This document shows positions 1-9,700 of a stretch of 64,000 nucleotides of DNA, one piece after another. How positions within the stretch are numbered: the stretch's first letter is position 1; each line of letters opens with the position of its first letter. The translations under genes and the position numbers were made by a program. The notes under the pieces were generated by a model that ran no database searches, had not been told where the DNA came from, and saw only the letters and a list, made by a program, of their open reading frames with translations. The stretch is from positions 163,879 to 227,878 of the forward strand of contig JAHDWJ010000004.1 in assembly GCA_023384415.1 (NCBI GenBank), written 5' to 3'. The stretch comes from Anaerolineae bacterium (GTDB lineage Bacteria > Chloroflexota > Anaerolineae > Promineifilales > Promineifilaceae).

Positions 1-1402
1 AGAGTAAGTTTCTAGTTTCTAGTTTCGCGGTTCGCGTTCCAGCCAGTTCCGCTGAGTTTTCCCACAATGCATATACGGCCAGGGCTGCGGCCGCGCCCCA
101 CAAGAGCAGAGCCAGGCCTGGGTTTTGTGCCCCCTGGCTGTTGGCCTGCCCTTGGGCAAATAAGGCCAACGCTACCGCTGCCAGATACAGCCACCGCCGC
201 CCGTCTATCTCCCCCAGGCGGGGCCATGAGGCCGCCGACAACACCCCCCCCCTTTGTCGCCAAAGCAGCACCGCCAACGATACCAGCGACAACCCCCACC
301 AAAACAGCCCGGCCCCCGCCGTTTCCGGGCTGCGGCTCATCACCCCTTGCCCCACCAAAGCCGATAACAGAGCCAGCACCAGAAAGCCGAGGGTGATGAG
401 GGGAGATTGGAGATTGAGAGATTGGGCGATTGGGAGATTAGAAACTGGAGACGGCTCACTGCCCACCACCACCGGCTCACTACTCACGGCCAACTGCTCA
501 CTACTCACCGCCAACTGCTCACTGCTGACTGACCGCTCGGTTAACTCAGCCAGGGTGAACCGCTGCTCTTCAGGCAGGTGAACGGGAATAGGTTCAGAGC
601 TGATTTTTTGGGCCACGATGAAGATATATGCCCCTTCTTGGGGGAACGGTTCTTCATAATGCGGCCGCACCCATCTTTCGGTAACTTGTAAACTGCGAGC
701 AAACGGAGCCACAATCCAATGGCCGGTCAGGGCGTGCAAAAACGCCGACGGCATCCCCTGCACATGCCCCCACTCCAACGCCCACAGGGCCTCCTGAGAA
801 AAATATTGCTGCCAGCGAACAACGGCAAACCCCGCCTGGGCCAACCGCTCCGCCCATACCTCGGCAGGGTCTGTGTGGGCATGGCGGGAAATCCGGTTAA
901 AAAAAGTGCGGTAACTATTTGCCAGTCCCGTCAGACCCAACTGCTCAAAAAAAGCCGCCCCCCCCAGAAGGCGGGTGAAATTATCACTGGGCATGGTGAT
1001 AATTAGCCGGCCCCCTGGCTGTAATACCCGGTTGGCTTCATGCAGCACGGGCTGAATATCGGGGATATGCTCTAACACCGAGTTGCTTATAACCGCAGCA
1101 AACGATTCATCGGGGAAGGGCATCTTGTCCCCCATCGCCTGAGCCAGCAGCCGATAATGCCCCCCCTGCCGCGATTTTTGCAATGGGTTCCACCAGGGAT
1201 CAATGCCGGCGGTGATCGGTTCCTTAAAGGCCACCCCAGTAAAGTCCCCATCCCCACACCCCAGGTCCAGGATGGGTTCAGGAATCTCAATGGCCCGGTA
1301 GAAACGAGCCTCTACCGAGCGGAGCAAGGCACGGAAGGCGGGCAGTGTTTTTAGCTGCTGCCAAAGCAAATCATCATGATCAGGGGCAAAATGGTTATTC
1401 AT
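1..1402 (-). CDS. SAM-dependent methyltransferase with C-terminal membrane region (partial)
   Basis: Open from an ATG at 1402 to the left edge (467 codons, no stop), so the C-terminus is missing. Residues about 40-150 form a class I methyltransferase core: the SAM loop LDLGCGDGDFTG, an acidic GIDPWW strand end, and SNSVLEHIPD followed by VLQPGGRLII, as in Methyltransf_11 proteins. From about residue 290 the chain becomes a low-complexity linker with SSEQLAV repeats, then at least four hydrophobic segments typical of membrane helices. It lies just upstream of a glycosyltransferase and a UPF0104 membrane protein on the same strand, which suggests glycolipid or envelope glycan modification. The linker is encoded by 7-base DNA repeats. 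The methyltransferase fold is clear; the substrate is unknown. Confidence 0.85.
   Translation of the reverse strand, partial: MNNHFAPDHDDLLWQQLKTLPAFRALLRSVEARFYRAIEIPEPILDLGCGDGDFTGVAFKEPITAGIDPWWNPLQKSRQGGHYRLLAQAMGDKMPFPDESFAAVISNSVLEHIPDIQPVLHEANRVLQPGGRLIITMPSDNFTRLLGGAAFFEQLGLTGLANSYRTFFNRISRHAHTDPAEVWAERLAQAGFAVVRWQQYFSQEALWALEWGHVQGMPSAFLHALTGHWIVAPFARSLQVTERWVRPHYEEPFPQEGAYIFIVAQKISSEPIPVHLPEEQRFTLAELTERSVSSEQLAVSSEQLAVSSEPVVVGSEPSPVSNLPIAQSLNLQSPLITLGFLVLALLSALVGQGVMSRSPETAGAGLFWWGLSLVSLAVLLWRQRGGVLSAASWPRLGEIDGRRWLYLAAVALALFAQGQANSQGAQNPGLALLLWGAAAALAVYALWENSAELAGTRTAKLETRNLL
400..540. repeat. Heptamer repeats inside the methyltransferase linker
   Basis: Two degenerate tandem arrays lie inside an open reading frame. 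Around 400-455 the unit is close to GGAGATT. Around 470-535 the unit is close to CTCACTG, organised as 21-base blocks (three heptamers). Because 21 is a multiple of three the frame is kept, and the array encodes repeated EQLAVSS on the minus strand. The same unit families occur in many non-coding gaps of this window. Confidence 0.75.
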
Positions 1403-1439
1403 GTCACGTTTTACGCATCACGTATAGCTATTGTTGTCG

Positions 1440-2651
1440 TTAAGCCGCTTGACGGGCCAGCTGTAGTTGTTGGTAAGCCTGGGGCTCCGGCAAGGATGGG
1501 TCAAAGCGGCCGCAGCGCAGCTCTTCAAACAGGCGATGGTACGCGGCCGCGTTCTCATCAGGGCTAAACGCCTGGGCAATCAGGGCCGGGTCTGCCTGGT
1601 ACCGCTCCGGGTAGCGCAGCACCTGGATCACCTTCTGCGCCAACACCTCATAGTCGCCAATAGGGGCGATTTCCCCCATGCCTGTCAGGGTAACAGGCTG
1701 GCGCACTCCTGGCAAATCACTGGCAATACAGGGTACCCCATTCATCATCGCCTCAATTTGTACCAGGCCAAAGGTCTCGGTGTTGTTGAGGCTGCACAAC
1801 ACCAGGCAATCTAAATTTTTATAGAAAGCGGTCAACTCCGACCCATGTAACGTACCCAGCCGCAAATAATGGGCCTGATTCTGCTCAACCAAAGGGTCTA
1901 ACAGGGCGGCATATGCCTCTTCTCCCAGGCCAGGGGGGCAGGCATGGAGCAGCAGCACTTCTGGGAAAGCCTGGGCAATAGCTGGCAGTGCTTTGAGCAG
2001 CACTTCAATCCCTTTTTCAGCGGCTAACCGGGCAGAGATACCGATGACTTTGCGGCCGCGCAGCCCATACATCTCAGCAAAAGCGTTAGCCTGTTCCTCG
2101 GTGCAGGGGGTCAATTCCACCGGTGGGGGGATAATATGCAGCTTTTTCCCAGCATAGGTAGAGAGATACGGGGAGTGGGTGCCAAAATCGCGGGTGTAAG
2201 TGACGATCACATCGGCCAGGGAGCCGGCCAGCCGGTTGGCTGTATGGACCACCGTATCGGCCACCCGGTTGAACAGGCCCGGGGGAAGTTGTAAATCAGA
2301 GTGGTAGGAAATGACGACTGGTTTGCCAAAGAGGCGGCCGCGTAAGGCTAACCCAGGAGCATCAAATTGGGGCAGGTGCAGATGAATCACATCCGCCTGC
2401 CAACCCAAAATCGTGGCATGGTGGCCAAAGGTAGGCATGATTACCCCTTTGCTCACCCGGAACGCCACCGGCACCCGTTTCACCCGTACCCCGTCCATCA
2501 TCTCCTCACGAGGCCAACTTTTCTCCGCCTGTGAGGTCAAAATCGTTACTTCGTGCCCCATTCGCACCAGGGCACGGCTCATGCGCTCCACATAAATCGT
2601 CAGGCCGCTTACGTGAGGGCGGTAGTAGGTTAGGACTTCTAGGATTTTCAT
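1440..2651 (-). CDS. Glycosyltransferase family 4 (GT-B fold)
   Basis: 403 residues, full length for GT4. The N-terminus (KILEVLTYYRPHVSGL) and MGHEVTILTSQ are the acceptor-side Rossmann signature of retaining GT4 enzymes. The donor-side domain starts near residue 200 with VIGISARLAAEKGIEVLL and includes an E-x7-E type nucleotide-sugar site (ETFGLVQIEAMMNG) and SDLPGVRQPV. There is no signal peptide, so it probably works at the cytoplasmic face of the membrane. It sits between the methyltransferase and a UPF0104 membrane protein, so glycolipid or exopolysaccharide assembly is likely. Sugar and acceptor cannot be read from sequence. Confidence 0.9.
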   Translation of the reverse strand: MKILEVLTYYRPHVSGLTIYVERMSRALVRMGHEVTILTSQAEKSWPREEMMDGVRVKRVPVAFRVSKGVIMPTFGHHATILGWQADVIHLHLPQFDAPGLALRGRLFGKPVVISYHSDLQLPPGLFNRVADTVVHTANRLAGSLADVIVTYTRDFGTHSPYLSTYAGKKLHIIPPPVELTPCTEEQANAFAEMYGLRGRKVIGISARLAAEKGIEVLLKALPAIAQAFPEVLLLHACPPGLGEEAYAALLDPLVEQNQAHYLRLGTLHGSELTAFYKNLDCLVLCSLNNTETFGLVQIEAMMNGVPCIASDLPGVRQPVTLTGMGEIAPIGDYEVLAQKVIQVLRYPERYQADPALIAQAFSPDENAAAYHRLFEELRCGRFDPSLPEPQAYQQLQLARQAA

Positions 2652-2686
2652 ACAGTTTCAGGTTTCAAGTTGTTGCTGCTCATGGC

Positions 2687-3715
2687 TTACGGCTCGCTGC
2701 TCACTTCTTTCCGCCGGAAAGACCGGGCCATCTGCACCACATTTTGCCAGGTGGAGCCGATGCCCCGCAGGCCGATGAGTCCGAGGATGTTCATGGTCAT
2801 AAAGTTGATGGCGTGGTAAAGGAAGGCGAAGGCAGTGGCTTTATCTTCGGGCTGACCAACCAGGACCATGCTGAAAATGACCGCTGCTTCGTACACCCCT
2901 ACTTGCCCTGGGGAAGAAGGGGCGGCAATCCCCAGGGCGGCCCCACAGACGGTCACGGCGGCCACGGCCCAGGATGGCTCTAAACCAACGGCTAACATGC
3001 CAGTATAGTAAGCAAAAATGATGGGCAGCCAGGTGATGATACTCAGGGCAATGAGGATGAAGCCGTCACGCAGCCGGGTTAGATTGCTGAGGCCAGCCAA
3101 TAAATCATCTATAATTTTGACCCAGGTGGCTGTTTTGAGGAATGGGATTTTATCAAAAATGAAGGTGGCCATACGGTGAGCCAGCGGCCGCATATTGGCC
3201 GCCATAATCATCAGGACGATGACCACCAGGGCCAGGTAGCCTACAATTCGGGCCGCGTTTTGCAGCCGCTGCGCCCCTTCTGGCAAATTGGGGATGCTGG
3301 CAAAGGCAAAGGGGAGCAGGGTGACAATAAACAGCATATCCAGGATGCGTTCCATGACCATTGTCGAGATGCCTTGAGCCACCGTTATTGGCGGCACATT
3401 GCCAATCAGCACCCCCCGCGCTACATCCCCCAGGCGAAAAGGGAGTAAATTGGTCAACATATAACCGATATTTTGAATATGAAACACCTGGCTAAAGGAG
3501 ACAGCGTTATTAAGCATGAACCGCCAGCGGATGGCCCGTAAAATGAGAAAAACGACAATACCCACTGTTGTTAGGGCCAGATAGCCATAGTTGGCCGTGC
3601 GTAAAGCGTGCCATACCTCACGCACATCAATCAACAAAAAAATCGCGCCCAGACAAATAAGGCTGACCACGATACCAAGCCACAGTTGTAGTTGTTGTTT
3701 TCGGGTGCTATTCAT
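2687..3715 (-). CDS. UPF0104/LPG-synthase-like integral membrane protein
   Basis: 342 residues with about eight hydrophobic helices spread over the whole length and the conserved SNLLPFRLGDVARGV-type segment (here TNLLPFRLGDVARGVLIG) and SPGQVGVYEAA of the lysylphosphatidylglycerol synthase transmembrane family (PF03706, also called UPF0104 or AglD-like). It lacks the soluble aminoacyl-transfer domain of MprF, so flippase or lipid-carrier roles next to glycosyltransferases are more likely than lysyl transfer. The ATG is preceded by a perfect TATAAT that ends eight bases upstream and by no ribosome binding site, suggesting a leaderless message. Confidence 0.85.
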   Translation of the reverse strand: MNSTRKQQLQLWLGIVVSLICLGAIFLLIDVREVWHALRTANYGYLALTTVGIVVFLILRAIRWRFMLNNAVSFSQVFHIQNIGYMLTNLLPFRLGDVARGVLIGNVPPITVAQGISTMVMERILDMLFIVTLLPFAFASIPNLPEGAQRLQNAARIVGYLALVVIVLMIMAANMRPLAHRMATFIFDKIPFLKTATWVKIIDDLLAGLSNLTRLRDGFILIALSIITWLPIIFAYYTGMLAVGLEPSWAVAAVTVCGAALGIAAPSSPGQVGVYEAAVIFSMVLVGQPEDKATAFAFLYHAINFMTMNILGLIGLRGIGSTWQNVVQMARSFRRKEVSSEP

Positions 3716-3756
3716 AGAGGGAGATTATAACAGTATGTTGATGCTGTCTGAAATTT
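3716..3756 (-). promoter_or_regulatory. Candidate promoter, possibly leaderless
   Basis: On the minus strand, TTCAGA is followed by a 17-base spacer and TATAAT. The TATAAT ends eight bases before the ATG at 3715, so transcription would start at or next to the start codon. No Shine-Dalgarno motif lies in those eight bases (CTCCCTCT). Confidence 0.45.
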
Positions 3757-3826
3757 GACCGCCGACCAGTGACCGCCAACCACAATTTTACCCATAACCC
3801 GCCTGCGGTCAGAAATTGAAGCAAGG

Positions 3827-4636
3827 CTATTCTGCCAGAGCGATCCCGGCTTCACTTAATCGCTCTTGAACCAGGGCCAGCAGCCGCGGCCGCATCTCCG
3901 CCGCTTTGCCGAAATATGCTTTAGCTGCCAGGGTGAGTTCAGTGTGCTGACTGATGGCCCCGGTTGGGCTGATCACCCGCCACGGCTCTAACAAATTGGG
4001 TAACAAACTCACCGCTTCCTGGCCCAACTCTTCTAACAACGGAATGGCCCGGCTCAAATCTTCGGAGTTAATTTTAAGGGCGATATTAGCAACGGAAAAG
4101 CGGCCGCGACTAAAGTTACGTACCACCCGGATTTCTCCATTGGGAATAGAAAACAGCTCCCCACTGGGGGCCCGCAAATAGGTGGAGCGCAATTTCACTT
4201 GCTCAATCACGCCTTCTACCGAGCCACCGATAAGGCCATGCAGTTCCACCTTCTCCCCCACATCAAATGGATCTTCAAAAAGTAAATTGATGCCGGTGAG
4301 ATAATCGCTAACCAGCGGCCGCGCTCCCAGGCCAAAAGCGGCACTAAACAGGCCAATCATCCAGATAAGGGTGGATGTATCCACAAATAAAGAGAGGGTA
4401 AATAGCAAGGCCACGAGAAAAGCCAGGAAGCTAATGACCCCGGCAATCAGGCCGCGCAGGGTATCTAACCGCTCAGACCGCAAGCGGCCGCGCTTTGAGG
4501 TAAACCGATTCAGCCCCACCAGCCGCTGGGCCAGCCGCCCGGCCGCCCGATGAACCAGCCAGGCCAGGGTAAAAGCAATAAAAATGGTTAGCAAATTTTG
4601 CCCCAGGGGAGAAAGGGTGGCATACCAGGCAGACAT
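3827..4636 (-). CDS. MscS-family mechanosensitive ion channel
   Basis: 269 residues, near the length of small-conductance MscS channels. Three hydrophobic helices occupy residues about 10-115. The third, pore-lining one is rich in Gly/Ala (GLFSAAFGLGARPLVSDYL). The beta domain follows with INLLFEDPFDVGEKVEL and GGSVEGVIEQVKLRST, both family hallmarks. It protects cells from hypo-osmotic shock by releasing solutes at the inner membrane. Start: a TATAAT ends eight bases before this ATG and there is no ribosome binding site. It is divergent from the TPR gene that starts at 4759. Confidence 0.9.
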   Translation of the reverse strand: MSAWYATLSPLGQNLLTIFIAFTLAWLVHRAAGRLAQRLVGLNRFTSKRGRLRSERLDTLRGLIAGVISFLAFLVALLFTLSLFVDTSTLIWMIGLFSAAFGLGARPLVSDYLTGINLLFEDPFDVGEKVELHGLIGGSVEGVIEQVKLRSTYLRAPSGELFSIPNGEIRVVRNFSRGRFSVANIALKINSEDLSRAIPLLEELGQEAVSLLPNLLEPWRVISPTGAISQHTELTLAAKAYFGKAAEMRPRLLALVQERLSEAGIALAE

Positions 4637-4758
4637 AAGCCGCCATTATAACATGGCAGGGGGGCAAAGTGGCAAAGTGGCAGAGGAGCAAAGTAAAATC
4701 GTTACCCGCAGTGTTGCAAGCTGCACCGCCGCAATGCCCTTGTGTTATCATTGTGCTT
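4637..4758. promoter_or_regulatory. Divergent promoter region with octamer-period repeat
   Basis: A 122-base gap between divergent genes. The minus-strand TATAAT (about 4645-4650) serves the MscS gene. A plus-strand TATCAT ends seven bases before the ATG at 4759. Between them, 4664-4695 is a degenerate tandem array of GGCAAAGT units, one of the dispersed short repeats of this genome. Confidence 0.4.
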
Positions 4759-5817
4759 ATGAACCCAACTTTCCCTCCACTCACCCAACTACATAACGCC
4801 CTGGCGGCCGCAACCCGCAGCGGTCAGCAGCACCTGGTGGCTCAGGTGTTGCTACAATTAACCCTGTCCCATCTTCAAGCCGGAGAATACGCCCAGGTAG
4901 AGCAGTATGGCGAACAAGGGCTGCTTCTGGCGCAAAAGTTAAACCAGCCCCGTTTGCAGTTAGCTTTTTTGACCTGCCTGGGCAACGCGGCCGCAACCCA
5001 GGGAGATTATCAACACGCCCAGGCCCTGTTTGCGGCCGCCTTATCATTAGCCGAGCAGCAGCAAGACCAGGACCTCATCGGCCAGTTGACCCTTAATTTG
5101 GGGGCCATCGCGGCCAACCGGGGGCAATATGCTGAGGCAACCGCTTATTTTGCCACCAGCCTGGAACTGGCCCAAAAGCATCAACAAACCCAACGGCTTT
5201 GTCTGCTCTGGCTGCACCTGGGGGGGATTCAGATGGAGATGGGGACATTTGCGGCCGCGCAGGAGACGTTTCAGGCCGCTTTGGCTGTGGCTCAGCAGTT
5301 AAACAACCAGGAGCGGGTGGCCCAGGCCCAGTTGAACCTGGGGCTGCTGGCGTTAGCTCAGGAGAAGCCGGGCGAGGCGGGGCCATGGCTCCAGGAGGCC
5401 CTGACCGCGGCCCGGTCGCTGCCCCAGCCAGAGTTGGCCGCGGCGGCCCTCATCGCCTTGGGCGCGGCCGCCCGAGAGCAAAACCAGTGGGCTGAGGCCA
5501 ATGGGTGGCTGGGCGAAGGGTTAGCCCTGGCCCGCTCCCTGGGGCACCAATGGCATATCACCGACGCCCTGCTGGCCTGGGGGGAGCTGTACCGTTTGCA
5601 GGGTGTGAGTGACGCGGCCGCGACGGCCTTCCAAGAGGCCCTTACCCTGGCACAAATGGGGGGGAGACCGGTGCAGGTTGCGGCCGCCTTGTTTGGGCTG
5701 GCGCAACTGGCCCAAGACCCGGTTCAAGCTCAATCCAGCCTGGAACTTTACCAACAGATCGGCCATTTTCAGGCCGGTAAAGTTGCCGCCTGGCTAGATG
5801 CGATCCGCCATAATTAG
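4759..5817 (+). CDS. Tetratricopeptide repeat protein
   Basis: 352 residues built of about eight TPR-like units of 38-40 residues, for example QLTLNLGAIAANRGQYAEAT, LWLHLGGIQMEMGTFAAAQ and AQLNLGLLALAQEKPGEAG. There is no signal peptide or catalytic domain, so it is probably a cytosolic scaffold. The ATG at 4759 was chosen because an upstream in-frame ATG at 4669 lies in the GGCAAAGT repeat array and the TPR pattern begins soon after 4759. A TATCAT lies seven bases upstream. The gene carries seven GCGGCCGC octamers, mostly read as Ala-Ala-Ala, the densest cluster in the window. Confidence 0.85.
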   Translation: MNPTFPPLTQLHNALAAATRSGQQHLVAQVLLQLTLSHLQAGEYAQVEQYGEQGLLLAQKLNQPRLQLAFLTCLGNAAATQGDYQHAQALFAAALSLAEQQQDQDLIGQLTLNLGAIAANRGQYAEATAYFATSLELAQKHQQTQRLCLLWLHLGGIQMEMGTFAAAQETFQAALAVAQQLNNQERVAQAQLNLGLLALAQEKPGEAGPWLQEALTAARSLPQPELAAAALIALGAAAREQNQWAEANGWLGEGLALARSLGHQWHITDALLAWGELYRLQGVSDAAATAFQEALTLAQMGGRPVQVAAALFGLAQLAQDPVQAQSSLELYQQIGHFQAGKVAAWLDAIRHN

Positions 5818-5818
5818 C

Positions 5819-6574
5819 ATGAGGGGTGCGGCCGCGCCTGGAGATCGTTGTCTTTCCCTTTCTTATCCTCGCTTTATCGCGGTACCAAGAAAAAGCAGTA
5901 CGAACCTGTCGTTGACCCGTTTAATAAACGTACCCTTTCTAACCAGTAAGGGAGTGCCACGCCTGCTAAAGTGGATCAGATTCATCCCTGAACGCTTTAC
6001 GGAGGTTTATTATATTCCGACGGTATTAGTCTGGTCAGCGGATGGGCAGTCGCTTTTCTTTACTTTGCAAGCGACCGCGGATGGCTGTGGGGGTTATTTA
6101 GCCCGTTTTTATTCGGGATTGCGTCAGTTGGATTTGGCCAGTGGTGAAGTGGCGGAGCTAGATTTTGCCGGCATACCCTCTCCTGATGGCACGATGGTGG
6201 CGCAAATGGGGTGGGACCCTGCGGCCGCGATCCTCATCCACCACCTTGATACGAACACAACCACAACCTACACCTGGGAAACATCCCTGGAACGAGACAA
6301 TGTTGCCCATAACATGAGGTTGGTCTGGTCGCCTGACAGCCGGGCGATGGCCCTGGAATACGCGACGGGAACCTGTTTTCAGGTAGATCTCTATTCACTG
6401 TTGTATCTTGATCTGCGTACAGGAGAGGAACGTACCCTTGTCCGGCAGGAAGGACGGGCTTTGGCGATTGTGGATTGGTCTACGCCTGATGAAATTTACC
6501 TGCGGGAAGGGCAAAGCAGTGAGCCGGTTGAACGCATCAATGTAAAAACGGGGGAACGAACACCGCTGGAGTAA
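5819..6574 (+). CDS. WD40/TolB-like beta-propeller fragment
   Basis: Up to 251 residues from an ATG one base after the TPR stop. From about residue 60 it shows propeller blades of the PD40/TolB type: VLVWSADGQSLFFT, LVWSPDSRAMALEY and VDWSTPDEIYL. The first 60 residues are unlike any blade, carry no signal peptide and include the octamer GCGGCCGC. Three or four blades are too few for a closed propeller, so this may be the 3' remnant of a larger gene with a chance start. Its role is unknown. It converges with mfd. Confidence 0.55.
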   Translation: MRGAAAPGDRCLSLSYPRFIAVPRKSSTNLSLTRLINVPFLTSKGVPRLLKWIRFIPERFTEVYYIPTVLVWSADGQSLFFTLQATADGCGGYLARFYSGLRQLDLASGEVAELDFAGIPSPDGTMVAQMGWDPAAAILIHHLDTNTTTTYTWETSLERDNVAHNMRLVWSPDSRAMALEYATGTCFQVDLYSLLYLDLRTGEERTLVRQEGRALAIVDWSTPDEIYLREGQSSEPVERINVKTGERTPLE

Positions 6575-6709
6575 AAAAGGGGTGGATGGTGAGGGTTATG
6601 ATTTGACGTTTCCAATCGGCGAATCAATCAGCTGTGGTAGTGAAAAGCAGCCCGTCAGCCTCTTTTAGCTCGTTTACCGCGGCCGCAGTCTCAAGATGGT
6701 GGGGCTGTA

Positions 6710-6730
6710 GGGCAAGATTCTTTCTTGCCC
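6710..6730. other. Short hairpin between convergent genes
   Basis: GGGCAAGA and TCTTGCCC form perfect 8-base arms around TTCTT. It sits between the convergent propeller fragment and mfd. There is no clean T-tract on either side, so it may be a weak terminator or one of the small dispersed palindromes. Confidence 0.4.
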
Positions 6731-6757
6731 GCACAAATACGGTCCAAGTGCTTCAAA

Positions 6758-9700
6758 TTAGGATTGATTACCAACCGTATAAGCAAAATGATTGTTGGTC
6801 TTATCTTGTTCTGAAATTGGTTGGGCAAGGTTCAGGTTCTCCAACTTTTCCAGAATTTGTACCAGGTTGATCTGCCACTCATGGGTGGGCAGGTCGCGGT
6901 TGAGCCAGATGGCATTGCGGCTGACTCGCGCGGCCGCGCCTAACCGCCGCTGTAAATGATACCGATCTAACTGCTCCAACCCGGCCATCCTGATCCGTAT
7001 CTGCCCATTCTCACTCATAATGGAGCTAATCCGCGCCCGTGTCGCCAATATTTTGATCCGCAGTTGGTATAACAAATTGTCCACCGGGTCGGGAATGGGG
7101 CCGAACCGGTCAGCCAGCTCCCCGGCCATGCCGTCAATCTTCTCCAGGCTGTCTAGTTGGGCCATCCGCCGGTACAGGCGCAGGCGCAGGGCCGCATCGG
7201 GGATGTAATCGGTGGGTACATACGCCGCCAGCGGCAGATCAATCAGGGTGGCATCGGGGATATCGGCGGGTAGGGGGTCGCCGCTCCGTCTCGCTTTGCG
7301 CTGGGCCACCGCTCGACTCAACATGCGGGTATACAGGTCAAACCCTATTTCGCTGATATGGCCGCTCTGCTGCCCCCCCAGGATGTCTCCTGCCCCGCGG
7401 ATTTCCAGGTCGCGCATGGCGATGGCATAACCGGCCCCCAGTTGGGTGTTCTCGGCGATGCTGTCCAGGCGGGCCTGAGCATCTTCCCCCAGGCTGCGCC
7501 ATTTGCTGTGGAAAAAGTAAGCATAGGCCAGATGGTTGCCCCGCCCGACGCGGCCGCGAAGCTGATACAGCTGACTCAGGCCAAAATTCTCCGCCTTATC
7601 CACAATCAACGTATTGGCGTTGGGAATATCCAGCCCATTCTCCACAATCGTGGTGCTGACCAGAATGTCAATCTCCTTGTTGACAAACTGCTCCATAATT
7701 TGCTCCAGCTTCCGCTCCGGCAGTTGCCCGTGGCCAATGGCGATGCGGGCTTCTGGCACCAATTTACGCAGCCGCTTTTCAATAATTTCAATAGATTGCA
7801 CCCGGTTATGGACAAAGAAAATTTGCCCCCCCCGCTCTAATTCCCGCAAAATAGCCCGGCTGATCAGCTGATCATCACTCTCCCCTACATACGTTTGCAC
7901 CGGCAGCCGTTCCAGCGGCGGCGTTTCGATGAGGCTCACATCCCGCACCCCCGCCAGCCCCATGTACAGGGTGCGCGGGATGGGGGTGGCGGTCATGGTC
8001 AGCACATCCACCTCGGTCCGCAGCTGCTTAAGCCGCTCCTTGTGGGCCACACCAAACCGCTGCTCCTCATCAACAATGAGCAGCCCTAAATCTTTGAAAG
8101 AGACATCATCAGAGAGCAGCCGGTGGGTGCCGATGATGACATCTACCTTGCCTTCGCGCAGCGATTTAAGCGTTTCAGCCTGCTGATGGGGGGTGCGGAA
8201 GCGGGAGAGCATGGCGACTGTCACCGGGAACGGTTTAAGCCGCTCCTGGAAGGTAAGGTAATGCTGCTGGGCCAAAATGGTGGTCGGCACCAGAATAGCG
8301 ACCTGTTTGCCATCCATCACCGCCTTAAAAGCCGCCCGCAAGGCCACCTCTGTTTTGCCATACCCCACATCGCCGCACACCAGCCGATCCATCGGATAGG
8401 GCCGCTCCATATCTTGTTTGACTTCCTGGATGACTCGCAGTTGATCTTCCGTCTCCCGGTATGGGAAGCTGGCTTCCATCTCTGCCTGCCATTCCGTGTC
8501 GGGGGCGAAGGCGTGGCCGGGGATGGTCTCGCGGGTAGAGTACAGTTCAATTAGCTCATCGGCCAGTTCATCTATGGCTCGTTGGGCGCGGGCTTTGGCC
8601 GCTTTCCACCCTTTTTCCCCCAGCCGGTTAATGGTGGGAGTGCGATCCTCAGAGCCGATCCATTTGCTGAGGCGGTCGGCATGATGGACGGGGACGTAGA
8701 GGGTATCGGTGCCGGAGTAGCTGATTTGCAAATATTCCCGCTCGTTGCCGCCGACGGTGCGTATGACTAGTCCCTGGAACTGACCAATGCCATATTCCAG
8801 ATGGACGATGTAATCACCAGGTTGGATGTCGGCGAACGGGGTTTCGGGCGCGGCCGCACGCGGGGCAAATCGTTTGCGCGGCTCCGGTCGTTTCCAGCCA
8901 AAAATCTCGGCGTCGGTGAGCAGGCTGAGCAGGAGCCGACTCTGTCCCGGCACATCCAGGTTGAACCCCTCAGCCAGGCTGCCCTGGACAAAGGTGATGG
9001 GGGTTTCGGGCAGGCCGGGGAGTTCACTGGCGGGCAAGGCCGGGGGCAGATGCAAGGTTGTGGATGTGGTTTCGTGGCGCCACAGTTCGGCCAACCGTTG
9101 GGACTGACGGCTGACGAGAATGGTCATCTCCCTATTGGTCTGGGCGCTGCTGAGTTGGGCCAGCAGCGGCCGCACCTGCCCGCCATACCGTGGTCCGGTC
9201 TGGAAATGGTCGGCCAGTTCGGAGATGGGCACCCCATCCCCTTCGGCCGAATCCCCCAGGATAAGCGGCTGCCGGGTGGTGAGCCGTTCAGCCATCTCAT
9301 CCCAGGCGAAAAGGGGGTTGGGGTAATCGGGGGGCAGGCTGGCCTGTTCGTTAGCCAGTTGGTCGGCGTGGTTGTGCAGCTCCCGTGCGGCCGCCAGCAA
9401 ATCCAGCCAATCATCTACCACCACCAGGGCATTCTCCGGCAAATAGTCGAGCAGTGTCCCTGGCTGGCTGTACATGAGGGGTAGATAATATTCCAGATGG
9501 GGTGAAGGTTGACCAGAAAGCAGGCTGGGGATGTCATCTTGCCAGGTGGGCAGTTCATCACTGTCTGGCTCAATTTCGCTCTCCAGATAGGCGGCTAACC
9601 CCTGGGCGACGGCGGGCATCGCTTCCCGTGCTGGGGGGACGATGACTCGCGTGACCGGAGCGATCTGCCCATCCAGGGAACGCTGGGTGGTCGGGTCGAA

